Position numbers and translations under genes: made by a program
Part shown: positions 34,922-41,680 of the stretch, piece by piece
Layout of the letters: every line of letters begins with the position of its first letter
Numbering within the stretch: the first letter of the stretch is position 1
The notes under the pieces: model-generated
What the model saw: the letters and a program-made list of their open reading frames with translations, nothing else
Told to the model about the DNA's origin: nothing
Database searches by the model: none
DNA from: an uncultured Celeribacter sp.
GTDB taxonomy: Bacteria > Pseudomonadota > Alphaproteobacteria > Rhodobacterales > Rhodobacteraceae
Reading direction: 5' to 3'
DNA length: 41,680 nucleotides
Assembly (NCBI GenBank): GCA_938008015.1
Contig: CALLMA010000011.1
Coordinates: 1-41,680 of the forward strand

Positions 34922-36265
34922 ATGACTGATTTTAATATGCTCGGGCTATTGGCTAAATTGCTGCGTACGCTCAATGAGCAACAGATTGAAAAACCTACAT
35001 TGATCCAAGCTCGTGCTATTCCGGAAGTGATGAATGGGCGCGATGTTATGGGGCTTGCAAAAACAGGCACGGGCAAAACGCTTGCATTTGGCTTGCCGCT
35101 TTTGCATTTGCTTTTTAGTGATGGTGAAAAATCAGCGCCGCGTACAGCGCGCTCCTTGATTTTGGCGCCGACACGCGAGCTCGTCAATCAGATTGCCGAC
35201 CACCTTTTGCCTTTTGTGAAGCACAGTCACATCAAGTTAACGCGTGTTGTTGGCGGGGTCGGGATTAACCCGCAAATCAAGCGTTTAGAGCGCGGTACGG
35301 ACCTTTTGGTGGCAACACCGGGGCGTTTGATCGATTTGATTGAGCAAGGCGCTGTGAGCTTAGATGAGACGACGTTCCTTGTTTTGGATGAAGCTGACCA
35401 AATGCTGGATATGGGATTTATCCACGCGTTGAAAACAATTGTTCCCATGTTGCCAGAAGAGCGTCAAACAATGCTGTTCTCTGCGACTATGGACAAGAAG
35501 ATGAATGAAATCTCTAAGAGCTTTCTAAAATCTCCGGTTCGCATCGAAGTGTCGCCTCCGGGCCAAGCTGCCGATAAGATTGCACAAGAGGTTCATTATG
35601 TGCCGCAATCTGGGAAAAGCGATTTATTGAAAGAGCATTTGGCCCTTCATGAAGGGGAGTTGGCGCTTGTTTTCTCTCGTACAAAGCATGGCGCGGAGCG
35701 CTTGTCTAAGTCTTTGCAGTCTGCTGGCTTTAAATGTGGGTCAATCCATGGGAATAAATCTCAAGGGCAGCGTGAGCGCACATTAAAAGAGGCGAGAGAC
35801 GGAAAAATTGATGTTCTTGTGGCGACGGATGTCGCGGCGCGAGGGATCGACATTCCTCTCGTACGCTTCGTTTACAACTACGACATTCCTAATGTTACGG
35901 CCAATTTTGTGCACCGCATTGGTCGTACAGCGCGTGCTGGGCGTGATGGCCGTGCGATTGCTTATGTGTCACCGACTGAAATTTCAGATTTCAAAGCGGT
36001 TGAAGTGTTGATGAAGGTGAAAATTCCTGTAGCAACCAAAGCATCATGGGCTGAAGAGGGTGCGATGGTGCCTGAGCAGACGAAGCCGTCTCGCGGAGGC
36101 CCAAGACGACATTCTCGCGGCGGTGCATCGGGGGAGGGGCGTTTTGGAAAAGGCTCACCAGCTGGTGGCAAAAAGGCTGGAGGCCCAAGAAGAGGGGCTG
36201 GCGGCAAGCCATCTACAGGCGGCAAGCGTCCGCAGGGAGCAGGAAGAAAGCCGCGCAGTAGATAG
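34922..36265 (+). CDS. rhlE: DEAD-box RNA helicase, RhlE type
   Basis: This 447-residue ATP-dependent RNA helicase probably acts in RNA decay or ribosome assembly. Motifs: Q-motif region PTLIQARAIP (25-34), Walker A AKTGTGKT (46-53), APTRELVNQI, TPGRLIDL, DEAD at 156-159, FSATMD, and the C-terminal HRIGRTARAGRDG (about 330-342). A Gly/Arg/Lys-rich unstructured tail from about residue 390 to the end (SRGGPRRHSRGG and similar) should bind RNA. ATG 34922 is chosen for its spacing to GGAAA; an ATG at 34892 lacks support. The gene stands alone, with a possible structured leader and a terminator that may serve both strands. Confidence 0.94.
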   Translation: MTDFNMLGLLAKLLRTLNEQQIEKPTLIQARAIPEVMNGRDVMGLAKTGTGKTLAFGLPLLHLLFSDGEKSAPRTARSLILAPTRELVNQIADHLLPFVKHSHIKLTRVVGGVGINPQIKRLERGTDLLVATPGRLIDLIEQGAVSLDETTFLVLDEADQMLDMGFIHALKTIVPMLPEERQTMLFSATMDKKMNEISKSFLKSPVRIEVSPPGQAADKIAQEVHYVPQSGKSDLLKEHLALHEGELALVFSRTKHGAERLSKSLQSAGFKCGSIHGNKSQGQRERTLKEARDGKIDVLVATDVAARGIDIPLVRFVYNYDIPNVTANFVHRIGRTARAGRDGRAIAYVSPTEISDFKAVEVLMKVKIPVATKASWAEEGAMVPEQTKPSRGGPRRHSRGGASGEGRFGKGSPAGGKKAGGPRRGAGGKPSTGGKRPQGAGRKPRSR

Positions 36266-36285
36266 GATCTGAAATAAAAGTAAGT

Positions 36286-36310
36286 CGCGGGGCGCGTTAG
36301 TCCCGCGTTT
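36286..36310. terminator. Possible bidirectional terminator between rhlE and the minus-strand gene
   Basis: CGCGGG (36286-36291) pairs with CCCGCG (36302-36307) across a 10-nt loop. On the plus strand TTTC follows; on the minus strand ACTTACTTTTATTT follows. It overlaps the last codons of the minus-strand gene. Confidence 0.5.
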
Positions 36311-36773
36311 CTTGTTCTAAATGGAGCTTCATCGTGATGAGAACGCGTTGAAGCGCTAAGGTCTCTCTTAGCATGCGTTTTGCTTCATTGATCGTAATAG
36401 TGCCATCTTCAATCGCTTCGGCATATTCGCCCATTAAGCCACCAAAGCGCTGGGATAAGACGGCAATATCGGATGTGATGCCTCCTGAATTTGCATCATC
36501 TTTGATGTTCGCATCATAAGATAAAGCCCCGCCGCCCAACTCAGCCAAGGCTGAAGTGACATGCGGATAAGATGATTTTTTTTCAAGCTGTGCGACTGTA
36601 TCAACGGGCATAAAGCGATCGGCGTGTTCTGCTGAGGTAGAATAATACCGCCCCAATGTTGCTTTTGACTTTCCTGTAATGTCACAGGCATTCTCAATGC
36701 CAACATCCTTCACCAAAGCTTCAGTATGTTTTTTCAAATATGTCATCATTGCGCTTTTGCTGATGTCACTCAT
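36297..36773 (-). CDS. Small helical DNA-binding-like protein (CII-like), function unknown
   Basis: This 158-residue all-helical protein is not firmly recognised. Residues 25-45 (GIENACDITGKSKATLGRYY) read like a helix-turn-helix, and RFMPVDTVAQLEKKSSYPHV follows with an aspartate and proline pattern. I recall similar proteins annotated loosely as phage CII-like regulators in Alphaproteobacteria. The C-terminal half (about 105-158) is a long amphipathic helix, GGLMGEYAEAIEDGTITINE then MLRETLALQRVLITMKL. There is no phage context here, so a housekeeping or lineage-specific regulator is more likely. It is divergent from serB across about 150 nt and convergent with rhlE. Confidence 0.75.
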   Translation of the reverse strand: MSDISKSAMMTYLKKHTEALVKDVGIENACDITGKSKATLGRYYSTSAEHADRFMPVDTVAQLEKKSSYPHVTSALAELGGGALSYDANIKDDANSGGITSDIAVLSQRFGGLMGEYAEAIEDGTITINEAKRMLRETLALQRVLITMKLHLEQETRD

Positions 36774-36925
36774 TTGCTTTTCCGCTTCTATGATTTCGTT
36801 TTCCGCAAATTATAGTATTTCTCACAAGTTGAAAGAGGAGATGACTGAAATATTAATATGAATTGGCACTAGTCAGGCCGGAATACGGGAGTTATCAAGT
36901 ATTTTATGACCACTTGGAGCACACT

Positions 36926-37804
36926 ATGTATTTTATCACTCTCATCTCAAATCCTAAAAATCCTATTTTAACGCAAGACCATGCTGAGCAATTAAGAATA
37001 CGGTGGCAAGGCGATGATTTGCGTTGGTTGAGTGAGGGGGAGGCTGTTGAGTTTTCTATTATGAATGTGCCTCAAGATTTGTGGCAAGTCTGGGAAGAGC
37101 ATCAGGCGTCCTCCATTGATCTCATCTTGTTGCCCGCTAAAAATCGCAAAAAGAAAATGCTTCTTGCTGATATGGATAGCACGATGATTGAGCAAGAGTG
37201 CATTGATGAATTGGCGGATGTTGCAGGCGTTGGGGCGCATGTCAAAGAAATTACCGCGAAGGCGATGAATGGCGAGCTGGATTTTGAAGGCGCGTTAATA
37301 GAGCGTGTTGGCCTCTTAAAAGGGCTTGATGAGGCGATTATAGATCAAGTGATTGATGAACGTATCTGCTTTATGAGCGGTGGGCGCGAACTTCTTGCGA
37401 CGATGAAAGCGCATGGAGGTTATTGCGCGCTCGTTTCTGGGGGCTTTACGGCTTTTACAGATCACGTGGCGCGCAACTTGGGCTTTGATGAGCATCGCGC
37501 CAATGAATTGCTGATTTCCGAAGGCAAGCTAAGCGGGGAAACGGGGCGCCCTATCTTAGGACGTGAGGCAAAGGTGGAAGCGCTCGTGGAAATTACGCAA
37601 AAGCTCAATGTCACGGAAGATGATGTGATCGCCGTTGGTGATGGTGCGAATGATCTTGGGATGCTGACGCGTGCTGGTGCTGGTGTGGCATTGCATGCAA
37701 AGCCAGCCGTTGCAGCTCAGTGCAATGTGCGGATTAATTTCGGAGATTTAACAGCTCTTCTTTATGTCCAAGGCTATGAAAAAAGAGATTTTATTCATGC
37801 TTGA
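36926..37804 (+). CDS. serB: Phosphoserine phosphatase
   Basis: SerB (292 residues) removes phosphate from phosphoserine in the last step of serine synthesis. HAD-family motifs: I, DMDST (82-86, nucleophile Asp82 and acid Asp84); II, SGGF (about 170); III, the Lys in LGREAKVEALV; IV, GDGANDLGML (about 238-247). The N-terminal 70 residues are a regulatory-like domain, here reduced relative to the ACT-type domain. ATG 36926 has GGAG at 6 nt; the open frame begins further up without a good site. The gene overlaps the following permease gene. Confidence 0.95.
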   Translation: MYFITLISNPKNPILTQDHAEQLRIRWQGDDLRWLSEGEAVEFSIMNVPQDLWQVWEEHQASSIDLILLPAKNRKKKMLLADMDSTMIEQECIDELADVAGVGAHVKEITAKAMNGELDFEGALIERVGLLKGLDEAIIDQVIDERICFMSGGRELLATMKAHGGYCALVSGGFTAFTDHVARNLGFDEHRANELLISEGKLSGETGRPILGREAKVEALVEITQKLNVTEDDVIAVGDGANDLGMLTRAGAGVALHAKPAVAAQCNVRINFGDLTALLYVQGYEKRDFIHA

Positions 37805-38555
37805 GTTTAGCGTCGAGATCATATTTCTCTTAATGGGCGCGGCGTTTATAGCGGGGTTTGTAGATAGTATCGCAGGCGGGGGCGGTTTGATTACATTGCC
37901 CGTGCTTTTGCTATCTGGCATGCCTCCTGTTGCGGCTCTTGCGACGAATAAAGTTCAAAGCGTCTTTGGCTCATGCACAGCCGCTTTGACCTACGCTTTT
38001 AGTGGCCGCGTGTCGCTGCGTGAGCAGATGAAGCCCGCTTTGGTCTCTTTTTGTGCTGCCGCTATTGGAGCCTTGCTTGCGAGCCGTTTGCCGATAGAGG
38101 TTATTCGGTTTGGATTGCCTGTTTTGCTGATCGGGGTTGCACTATTTTTTGCTTTTAAGCCCGGCTTGAATGATGTCGATAAAGCAGCTCGGATTTCGCC
38201 TTTGATGTTTATGGCAGTGATTGTGCCATTAATCGGGTTTTATGATGGCGTTTTAGGGCCTGGTACGGGGGCGTTTTTTATGCTCGCTTTTGTCTCACTT
38301 GCAGGTTTTGGCGTTTTGAAGGCCACCGCGCATACTAAGTTTTTGAATTTCGCGTCTAACATAGGGGCTCTGACGGTCTTTGCTTTGGTGGCGAAACCAT
38401 TCTGGAGTGTTGGTATCATGATGGGGGGCGCACAAGTTGCGGGCGCCTTCTTAGGGGCGCGTCTCGCAAGCCGCGTTGGCTCTAAAATCATTAAACCGCT
38501 CTTGGTTTCGGTTAGTCTGGCTTTGGCTCTAAAGCTCATCTTTGATTTGTTTTAG
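37797..38555 (+). CDS. TSUP (TauE/SafE) family membrane permease
   Basis: This 252-residue protein has about eight hydrophobic helices in two repeated halves, with the family opening AGFVDSIAGGGGLITLPVLL (about 18-37) and the repeat DGVLGPGTGAFFMLAFV in the second half. TSUP members move small anions such as sulfite, sulfoacetate or other organosulfonates, mostly outward; the cargo here is unknown. ATG 37797 overlaps the serB stop by 8 nt and has AAGAG at 9 nt; an ATG at 37776 would add seven residues. It is coupled to serB by position only, with no functional link evident. Confidence 0.88.
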   Translation: MLEFSVEIIFLLMGAAFIAGFVDSIAGGGGLITLPVLLLSGMPPVAALATNKVQSVFGSCTAALTYAFSGRVSLREQMKPALVSFCAAAIGALLASRLPIEVIRFGLPVLLIGVALFFAFKPGLNDVDKAARISPLMFMAVIVPLIGFYDGVLGPGTGAFFMLAFVSLAGFGVLKATAHTKFLNFASNIGALTVFALVAKPFWSVGIMMGGAQVAGAFLGARLASRVGSKIIKPLLVSVSLALALKLIFDLF

Positions 38556-38672
38556 CAAAAAATTGCTCAAAGGCTTTCCCATTGTGTTTATATTGGGTTA
38601 AGGTGCCGAAAAAGAGATAGTAGCAGCTGAGAAGCCAAAATGGCGTTCTCGATAAGTTATAATGAGGCTAAA

Positions 38673-39218
38673 ATGAGTTTGTTCAAATCTAAAACATTTC
38701 TCAATATCTTGGGATTTTGTGCCGCCGCAGGGATTGCAAATGCGAGTGCCGCGCAAGAAAGCACAAATAACGTTGCATCAAATACAGATTGGTATGTCTT
38801 CCAAGAAGATGCGCCAGCAAAACAATGCTGGTTGGTTTCAAAGCCTAAAGAGACATTGAATACGGATAGCTCAGGTCGGCCAAAAGAAGTGCGCCGCGGT
38901 GAAATCCTCCTATTCGTGACCTATATGCCGAGCAACAAGGTCTCGGCGCAGATTTCATTTGCGGGCGGTTATCCGTTTGCTCCTGATTCTGAGGTGGATT
39001 TGAAGATTGGCGCGCAAAATTATTCGCTCTTCATTGAAGGCGAAACAGCATGGGCGCTGACCTCTGAGGATGATACGAAGATTGTTAATGCGATGAAGCG
39101 GGGCGCTGAAGCGACGCTGACAGGGCGTTCGGCGCGTGGCACTGTAACGAAAGACACGTTTAGCTTGTTGGGGTTCACAGCTTCCAATGAAGAAGCCGCT
39201 AAGCGCTGCGCGGGATAA
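38673..39218 (+). CDS. Invasion-associated locus B (IalB) family secreted protein
   Basis: This 181-residue protein has a signal peptide cleaved near ASA|AQ (26/27). The mature part fits the IalB family: DWYVFQEDAPAKQCWLVSKP at about 42-61, then RRGEILLFVTYMPSNKVSAQ and FAGGYPFAPDSEVDLKIG, with two cysteines (CW near the front and RC near the end) that could form a disulfide. The family was named from Bartonella, but most alphaproteobacterial copies are general periplasmic or surface proteins without proven roles. ATG 38673 has GAGG at 5 nt. It is monocistronic with a strong terminator. Confidence 0.85.
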   Translation: MSLFKSKTFLNILGFCAAAGIANASAAQESTNNVASNTDWYVFQEDAPAKQCWLVSKPKETLNTDSSGRPKEVRRGEILLFVTYMPSNKVSAQISFAGGYPFAPDSEVDLKIGAQNYSLFIEGETAWALTSEDDTKIVNAMKRGAEATLTGRSARGTVTKDTFSLLGFTASNEEAAKRCAG

Positions 39219-39236
39219 CATCGCGCTAGAGTATTC

Positions 39237-39267
39237 AAAAGGCTGTGCAGTGATGCGCAGCCTTTTT
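39237..39267 (+). terminator. Intrinsic terminator of the IalB-family gene
   Basis: AAAAGGCTGTGC (39237-39248) pairs with GCGCAGCCTTTT (39255-39266), 12 bp with one G-T pair and a 6-nt loop. Five T residues (39263-39267) follow and overlap the last base pairs. Confidence 0.9.
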
Positions 39268-39281
39268 GTTTGTGCGCAGGC

Positions 39282-39818
39282 TTAAAGTTGGCTGAGCGCT
39301 TGACGTAGCTTTTGGGCCAGTTCGGGATCTTTAAGAGATTGCGTTTCTTGATCAAAGACATCGTAGAATGAACCGATTGATAGCGATCCTTTGATATCTG
39401 CCTCAAAATGCGGAGCGGATGTCAATGCGAGGTTTAAAACAGAAGCTGCGCCTCCTGGGCCCGGCGATGTTGAAAGAGCGACAAGAGGCTTCTTTTGAAA
39501 GACTTTTGGAGCAATGCGAGACGCCCAGTCGAAGATGTTTTTAAAGGCGGCTGTATAGTTCCCATTGTGCTCGGCATAGGAGATGATCACCTTATCGGCT
39601 GTTCCAATCTTGCTTAGAAATTCGTGCGCTTTTGGCTCAATGCCGCTTTGCGCTTCGCGATCGGTACTGAAAATAGGCATTTCAAAATCATTGAGGTCTA
39701 AAATCTCAATATCGGCTTCTGGGGCGAATTCATCCTTATAAACACGAGCGGCATGTGCTGCTAACTGTTGGTTGATTGATTTTGTACTATTGCTCGCTCC
39801 AAATGCGACGATCTTCAT
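39282..39818 (-). CDS. NADPH-dependent FMN reductase family protein
   Basis: This 178-residue flavodoxin-like reductase opens with the FMN phosphate loop GASNSTKSINQQLA (8-21) and has the typical YAEHNGNYTAAFKNIFDW (about 81-98), where family members usually have PEYNGS. STSPGPGGA (about 115-123) binds flavin as well. Such enzymes reduce FMN, quinones or azo compounds with NAD(P)H. AAGGA lies 8 nt before the ATG. It is divergent from trpA and convergent with the IalB-family gene. Substrate unknown. Confidence 0.9.
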   Translation of the reverse strand: MKIVAFGASNSTKSINQQLAAHAARVYKDEFAPEADIEILDLNDFEMPIFSTDREAQSGIEPKAHEFLSKIGTADKVIISYAEHNGNYTAAFKNIFDWASRIAPKVFQKKPLVALSTSPGPGGAASVLNLALTSAPHFEADIKGSLSIGSFYDVFDQETQSLKDPELAQKLRQALSQL

Positions 39819-39972
39819 GATGGGCTTCCTTTACCTTGTTGTGATTATACTTTGGAATTTAGGGCATTATTTTCAAGGTTTCGTTTGAATTTTCGATTTA
39901 TACGCCGAGAAGGACTTGCCCTTAAGCGTTTGCTCTGGCACTTCAAGATAAGAAGACAGGAGAACACAGATC

Positions 39973-40764
39973 ATGACACGCATTGACGCTAAATTTGCTG
40001 AACTTAAAGCAGCGGGTAAAAAAGCTTTTGTAACTTATGTCATGGCTGGTGATCCGGATTTAGAAAAATCCATCGAAATTGTGAAAGCCCTGCCTGCAGC
40101 GGGCGTTGATATTATTGAACTTGGTTTGCCGTTCACAGATCCAATGGCGGATGGTTCCACGATTCAACTGGCCGGCCAGCGCGCCTTAGCGCAAGGAATG
40201 GATCTTACGAAAACGCTTTCCGTCGCTAAAGCCTTCCGTGAAGAGGATGACACGACGCCTCTCGTTTTAATGGGGTATTATAATCCTATTTATAGTCGCG
40301 GTGTCGATGTGTTTTTGCAAGAAGCGAAAGAGGCTGGGATTGATGGGTTGATCGTTGTTGATCTGCCCCCAGAAGAAGATGACGAGCTCTGCATTCCCGC
40401 TCAAGAAGCCGGTTTGAACTTCATCCGCCTTGCAACGCCGACAACGGATGATAAGCGCCTTGAAACCGTGCTGCAAAATACATCTGGCTTTGTTTACTAC
40501 GTTTCGATCACAGGGATTACAGGCGCGGCCGAAGCTTCTGGCGCGGATGTGGCGCCTGAGGTTGCACGTCTGCAAGCCAAAACTGATTTGCCAATTATCG
40601 TTGGTTTTGGTGTCAAAACGCCCGAAAAGGCTGAAGAAATTTCGAAAGTCGCGGATGGGACTGTCGTTGGTTCTGCGATCGTTAATGAAATCGCATCAGG
40701 AAAATCTGTGGAAGAAGTGGCTGCTTTTGTAAAAGCCTTGGCAGATGGTGTTCACCGCGCTTAG
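39973..40764 (+). CDS. trpA: Tryptophan synthase alpha chain
   Basis: TrpA (263 residues) cleaves indole-3-glycerol phosphate to indole and passes it to TrpB. The catalytic residues are present at the textbook positions, Glu49 in IIELGLPF and Asp60 in PMADG. It also has [14 protein letters not shown], and the phosphate-binding GFGVKTPE and GSAIV. AGGAG lies 10 nt before the ATG. The usual partners are absent: an FMN reductase gene is divergent upstream, and a minus-strand surface-protein gene abuts the 3' end. trpB and trpF must therefore lie elsewhere, unlike the common trpFBA order in Alphaproteobacteria. Confidence 0.97.
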   Translation: MTRIDAKFAELKAAGKKAFVTYVMAGDPDLEKSIEIVKALPAAGVDIIELGLPFTDPMADGSTIQLAGQRALAQGMDLTKTLSVAKAFREEDDTTPLVLMGYYNPIYSRGVDVFLQEAKEAGIDGLIVVDLPPEEDDELCIPAQEAGLNFIRLATPTTDDKRLETVLQNTSGFVYYVSITGITGAAEASGADVAPEVARLQAKTDLPIIVGFGVKTPEKAEEISKVADGTVVGSAIVNEIASGKSVEEVAAFVKALADGVHRA

Positions 40765-40771
40765 CAGTCGC

Positions 40772-41680
40772 TTACTGCAGTAGATCCACATCCCCTTGTA
40801 CGACAAGATAATCCCAAGTGAAGACAACTGTATCTTTGGGCCCCAAGTCTGTCCAAATATTATTTGCGCCATCGGTATCTATTGAATCGCCAAGGGGCGC
40901 GATATCCGTCACGGCGCCTGACGTTGCATGGATGATGTCGGGGGCTATTCCATCATTTGGCTTGTCGCCTTTTCCTGTAACAATATCTGTAACCTTAATG
41001 TCCTTGATGGTGACATTGCCAGGGTTGGTGATCGTATATGTATAGCGGATAATATCACCAACGGCGGCGCGCCCATCTCCGTTTTGATCCGTTATAAAAC
41101 TATGCGTTTTTATGACGCTCAAGTTTGGGTCTGCAACAATGATGCTCTCTTCCAAATCATCCCCAGTGCTTGTTGTGTCGGATTGGGAAGGGGTATTGGC
41201 GGCGGTTGTTTTATTGGTGATTGTGTCGCCGAGCGTATCTGAATCGACTGTGGCCGTAATGTCGAGAGAAACTGTGGTGTTGGGGGGGATGGTTCCCACA
41301 TTCCAAACGCCAGTCGTGGCGTTGTAATCGCCAGAGCTACTATCTGAGCTATATGTTAGGCCATCTGGCAACTTGTCGGTGAGTGAAATATTATCAAGAC
41401 CAAATTGTGTAGATGTGTTTTTGACCGATAGGCGGAACGTCACATTTCCGCCCGCGGAAACGATTGTTGTATTTGTAGGCTGGTGGAGCGTTTTTGTTGT
41501 AATGAGGTCAACAAACAAAAGCTCTCTCGGGCCGAGAGTAACGCTAGGTTCATCTTCGATATAGCGCCTGATAAGAATATTGCGGACGCGCCCTCTATCT
41601 TGGTTGACTATGATGCCAGCAAATCCGCGCCCCTCTGAATCATTATTGTCCGTGCCAGAAGCTTGGAGCGTATTGGTACC
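40772..41680 (-). CDS. DUF11-repeat surface protein, C-terminal part
   Basis: The frame is open from the window edge to the TGA at 40772-40774, giving 302 visible residues; the start lies beyond 41680. The visible part begins with a linker (GTNTLQASGTDNNDSEGRG) and then has two DUF11-type immunoglobulin-like repeats. The first, about 70-165, has NVTFRLSVKNTS and LTDKLPDGLTY. The second, about 185-290, has GDIIRYTYTITNPGNVTI and KVTDIV. Such repeats build large extracellular or outer-membrane-associated proteins. The chain ends DVDLLQ with no anchor or sorting motif seen. It abuts trpA, 7 nt between stop codons. It could be the tail of a long adhesin or a shortened one. Confidence 0.85.
   Translation of the reverse strand, partial: GTNTLQASGTDNNDSEGRGFAGIIVNQDRGRVRNILIRRYIEDEPSVTLGPRELLFVDLITTKTLHQPTNTTIVSAGGNVTFRLSVKNTSTQFGLDNISLTDKLPDGLTYSSDSSSGDYNATTGVWNVGTIPPNTTVSLDITATVDSDTLGDTITNKTTAANTPSQSDTTSTGDDLEESIIVADPNLSVIKTHSFITDQNGDGRAAVGDIIRYTYTITNPGNVTIKDIKVTDIVTGKGDKPNDGIAPDIIHATSGAVTDIAPLGDSIDTDGANNIWTDLGPKDTVVFTWDYLVVQGDVDLLQ

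Noticed and set aside
36834-36861. Very short leader peptide (MTEILI) before serB, next to AGAGGAG
   Set aside because: The AGAGGAG touches the ATG with no spacing, so ribosome binding there is unlikely.
1-41680. Search for tRNA, rRNA, CRISPR arrays, insertion sequences and prophage
   Set aside because: No T-loop signatures in intergenic DNA, no regularly spaced repeats, no transposase, integrase or phage structural genes were seen.

Overview
The window is ordinary-looking chromosome from an alphaproteobacterium of moderate GC content (composition judged by eye, not computed). The clues are the ftsK-lolA pair behind a dapC-type aminotransferase, a COQ9 gene divergent from rpsU, UbiK, an IalB-family secreted protein, paired PaaI thioesterases and an AspRS with the features of the non-discriminating type. 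I cannot name a genus. There is no prophage, insertion sequence, CRISPR array, rRNA or tRNA that I can support.

Layout. 1-1.3 kb: a broken gene (internal stop plus frameshift) of unknown function. 1.4-5.4 kb, minus strand: carB with an unknown two-helix membrane protein 3 nt behind it. 5.4-7.6 kb: a 334-nt divergent control region and aspS, ended by a strong terminator. 7.7-10.1 kb: a small secreted protein, ubiK (minus), lgt and a lysozyme-fold lipoprotein. 10.1-15.0 kb, minus strand: dapC-type aminotransferase, ftsK, lolA. 15.2-19.1 kb, plus strand: prs, a RidA-family protein lacking the usual arginine, two PaaI thioesterases and a MATE exporter. 19.1-26.0 kb, minus strand: nine closely packed genes, COQ9, sseA, an aromatic/aspartate aminotransferase, xthA, a CnoX-like thioredoxin, a LON-N-domain protein, Trm112, DUF952 and pyrD. 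26.1 kb: rpsU with a structured leader.

26.4-29.9 kb is a GABA-use module: a XRE-cupin (PuuR-like) regulator divergent from gabT-gabD, with operator-like palindromes overlapping the regulator's own start and a second candidate before gabT. 30.0-34.6 kb is the most interesting region: five overlapping genes encoding a CDP-alcohol phosphatidyltransferase, an ABC importer (binding protein, fused permease, ATPase) and a Tat-type rhodanese. This is the same set of functions as the uncharacterised E. coli ynjBCDEF cluster, in a different order and with a much smaller rhodanese, which suggests one conserved but undescribed pathway.

34.6-41.7 kb: a possible 48-codon ORF and a dyad-bearing leader before a RhlE-type DEAD-box helicase, a small DNA-binding-like protein (minus), serB overlapping a TSUP permease, an IalB-family secreted protein, an NADPH-dependent FMN reductase (minus), an isolated trpA, and the C-terminal part of a DUF11-repeat surface protein that runs off the window edge (minus).

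Tightly coupled units by spacing: carB plus the unknown membrane protein; dapC-ftsK-lolA; thioesterase-thioesterase-MATE; COQ9 through pyrD; gabT-gabD; the ynj-like operon; serB-TSUP. Intrinsic terminators punctuate aspS, lgt, the lipoprotein/lolA junction, prs, rpsU, gabD and the IalB-family gene. Two convergent junctions (MATE/pyrD and trpA/DUF11) have only 5-7 nt between stop codons and no visible terminator.
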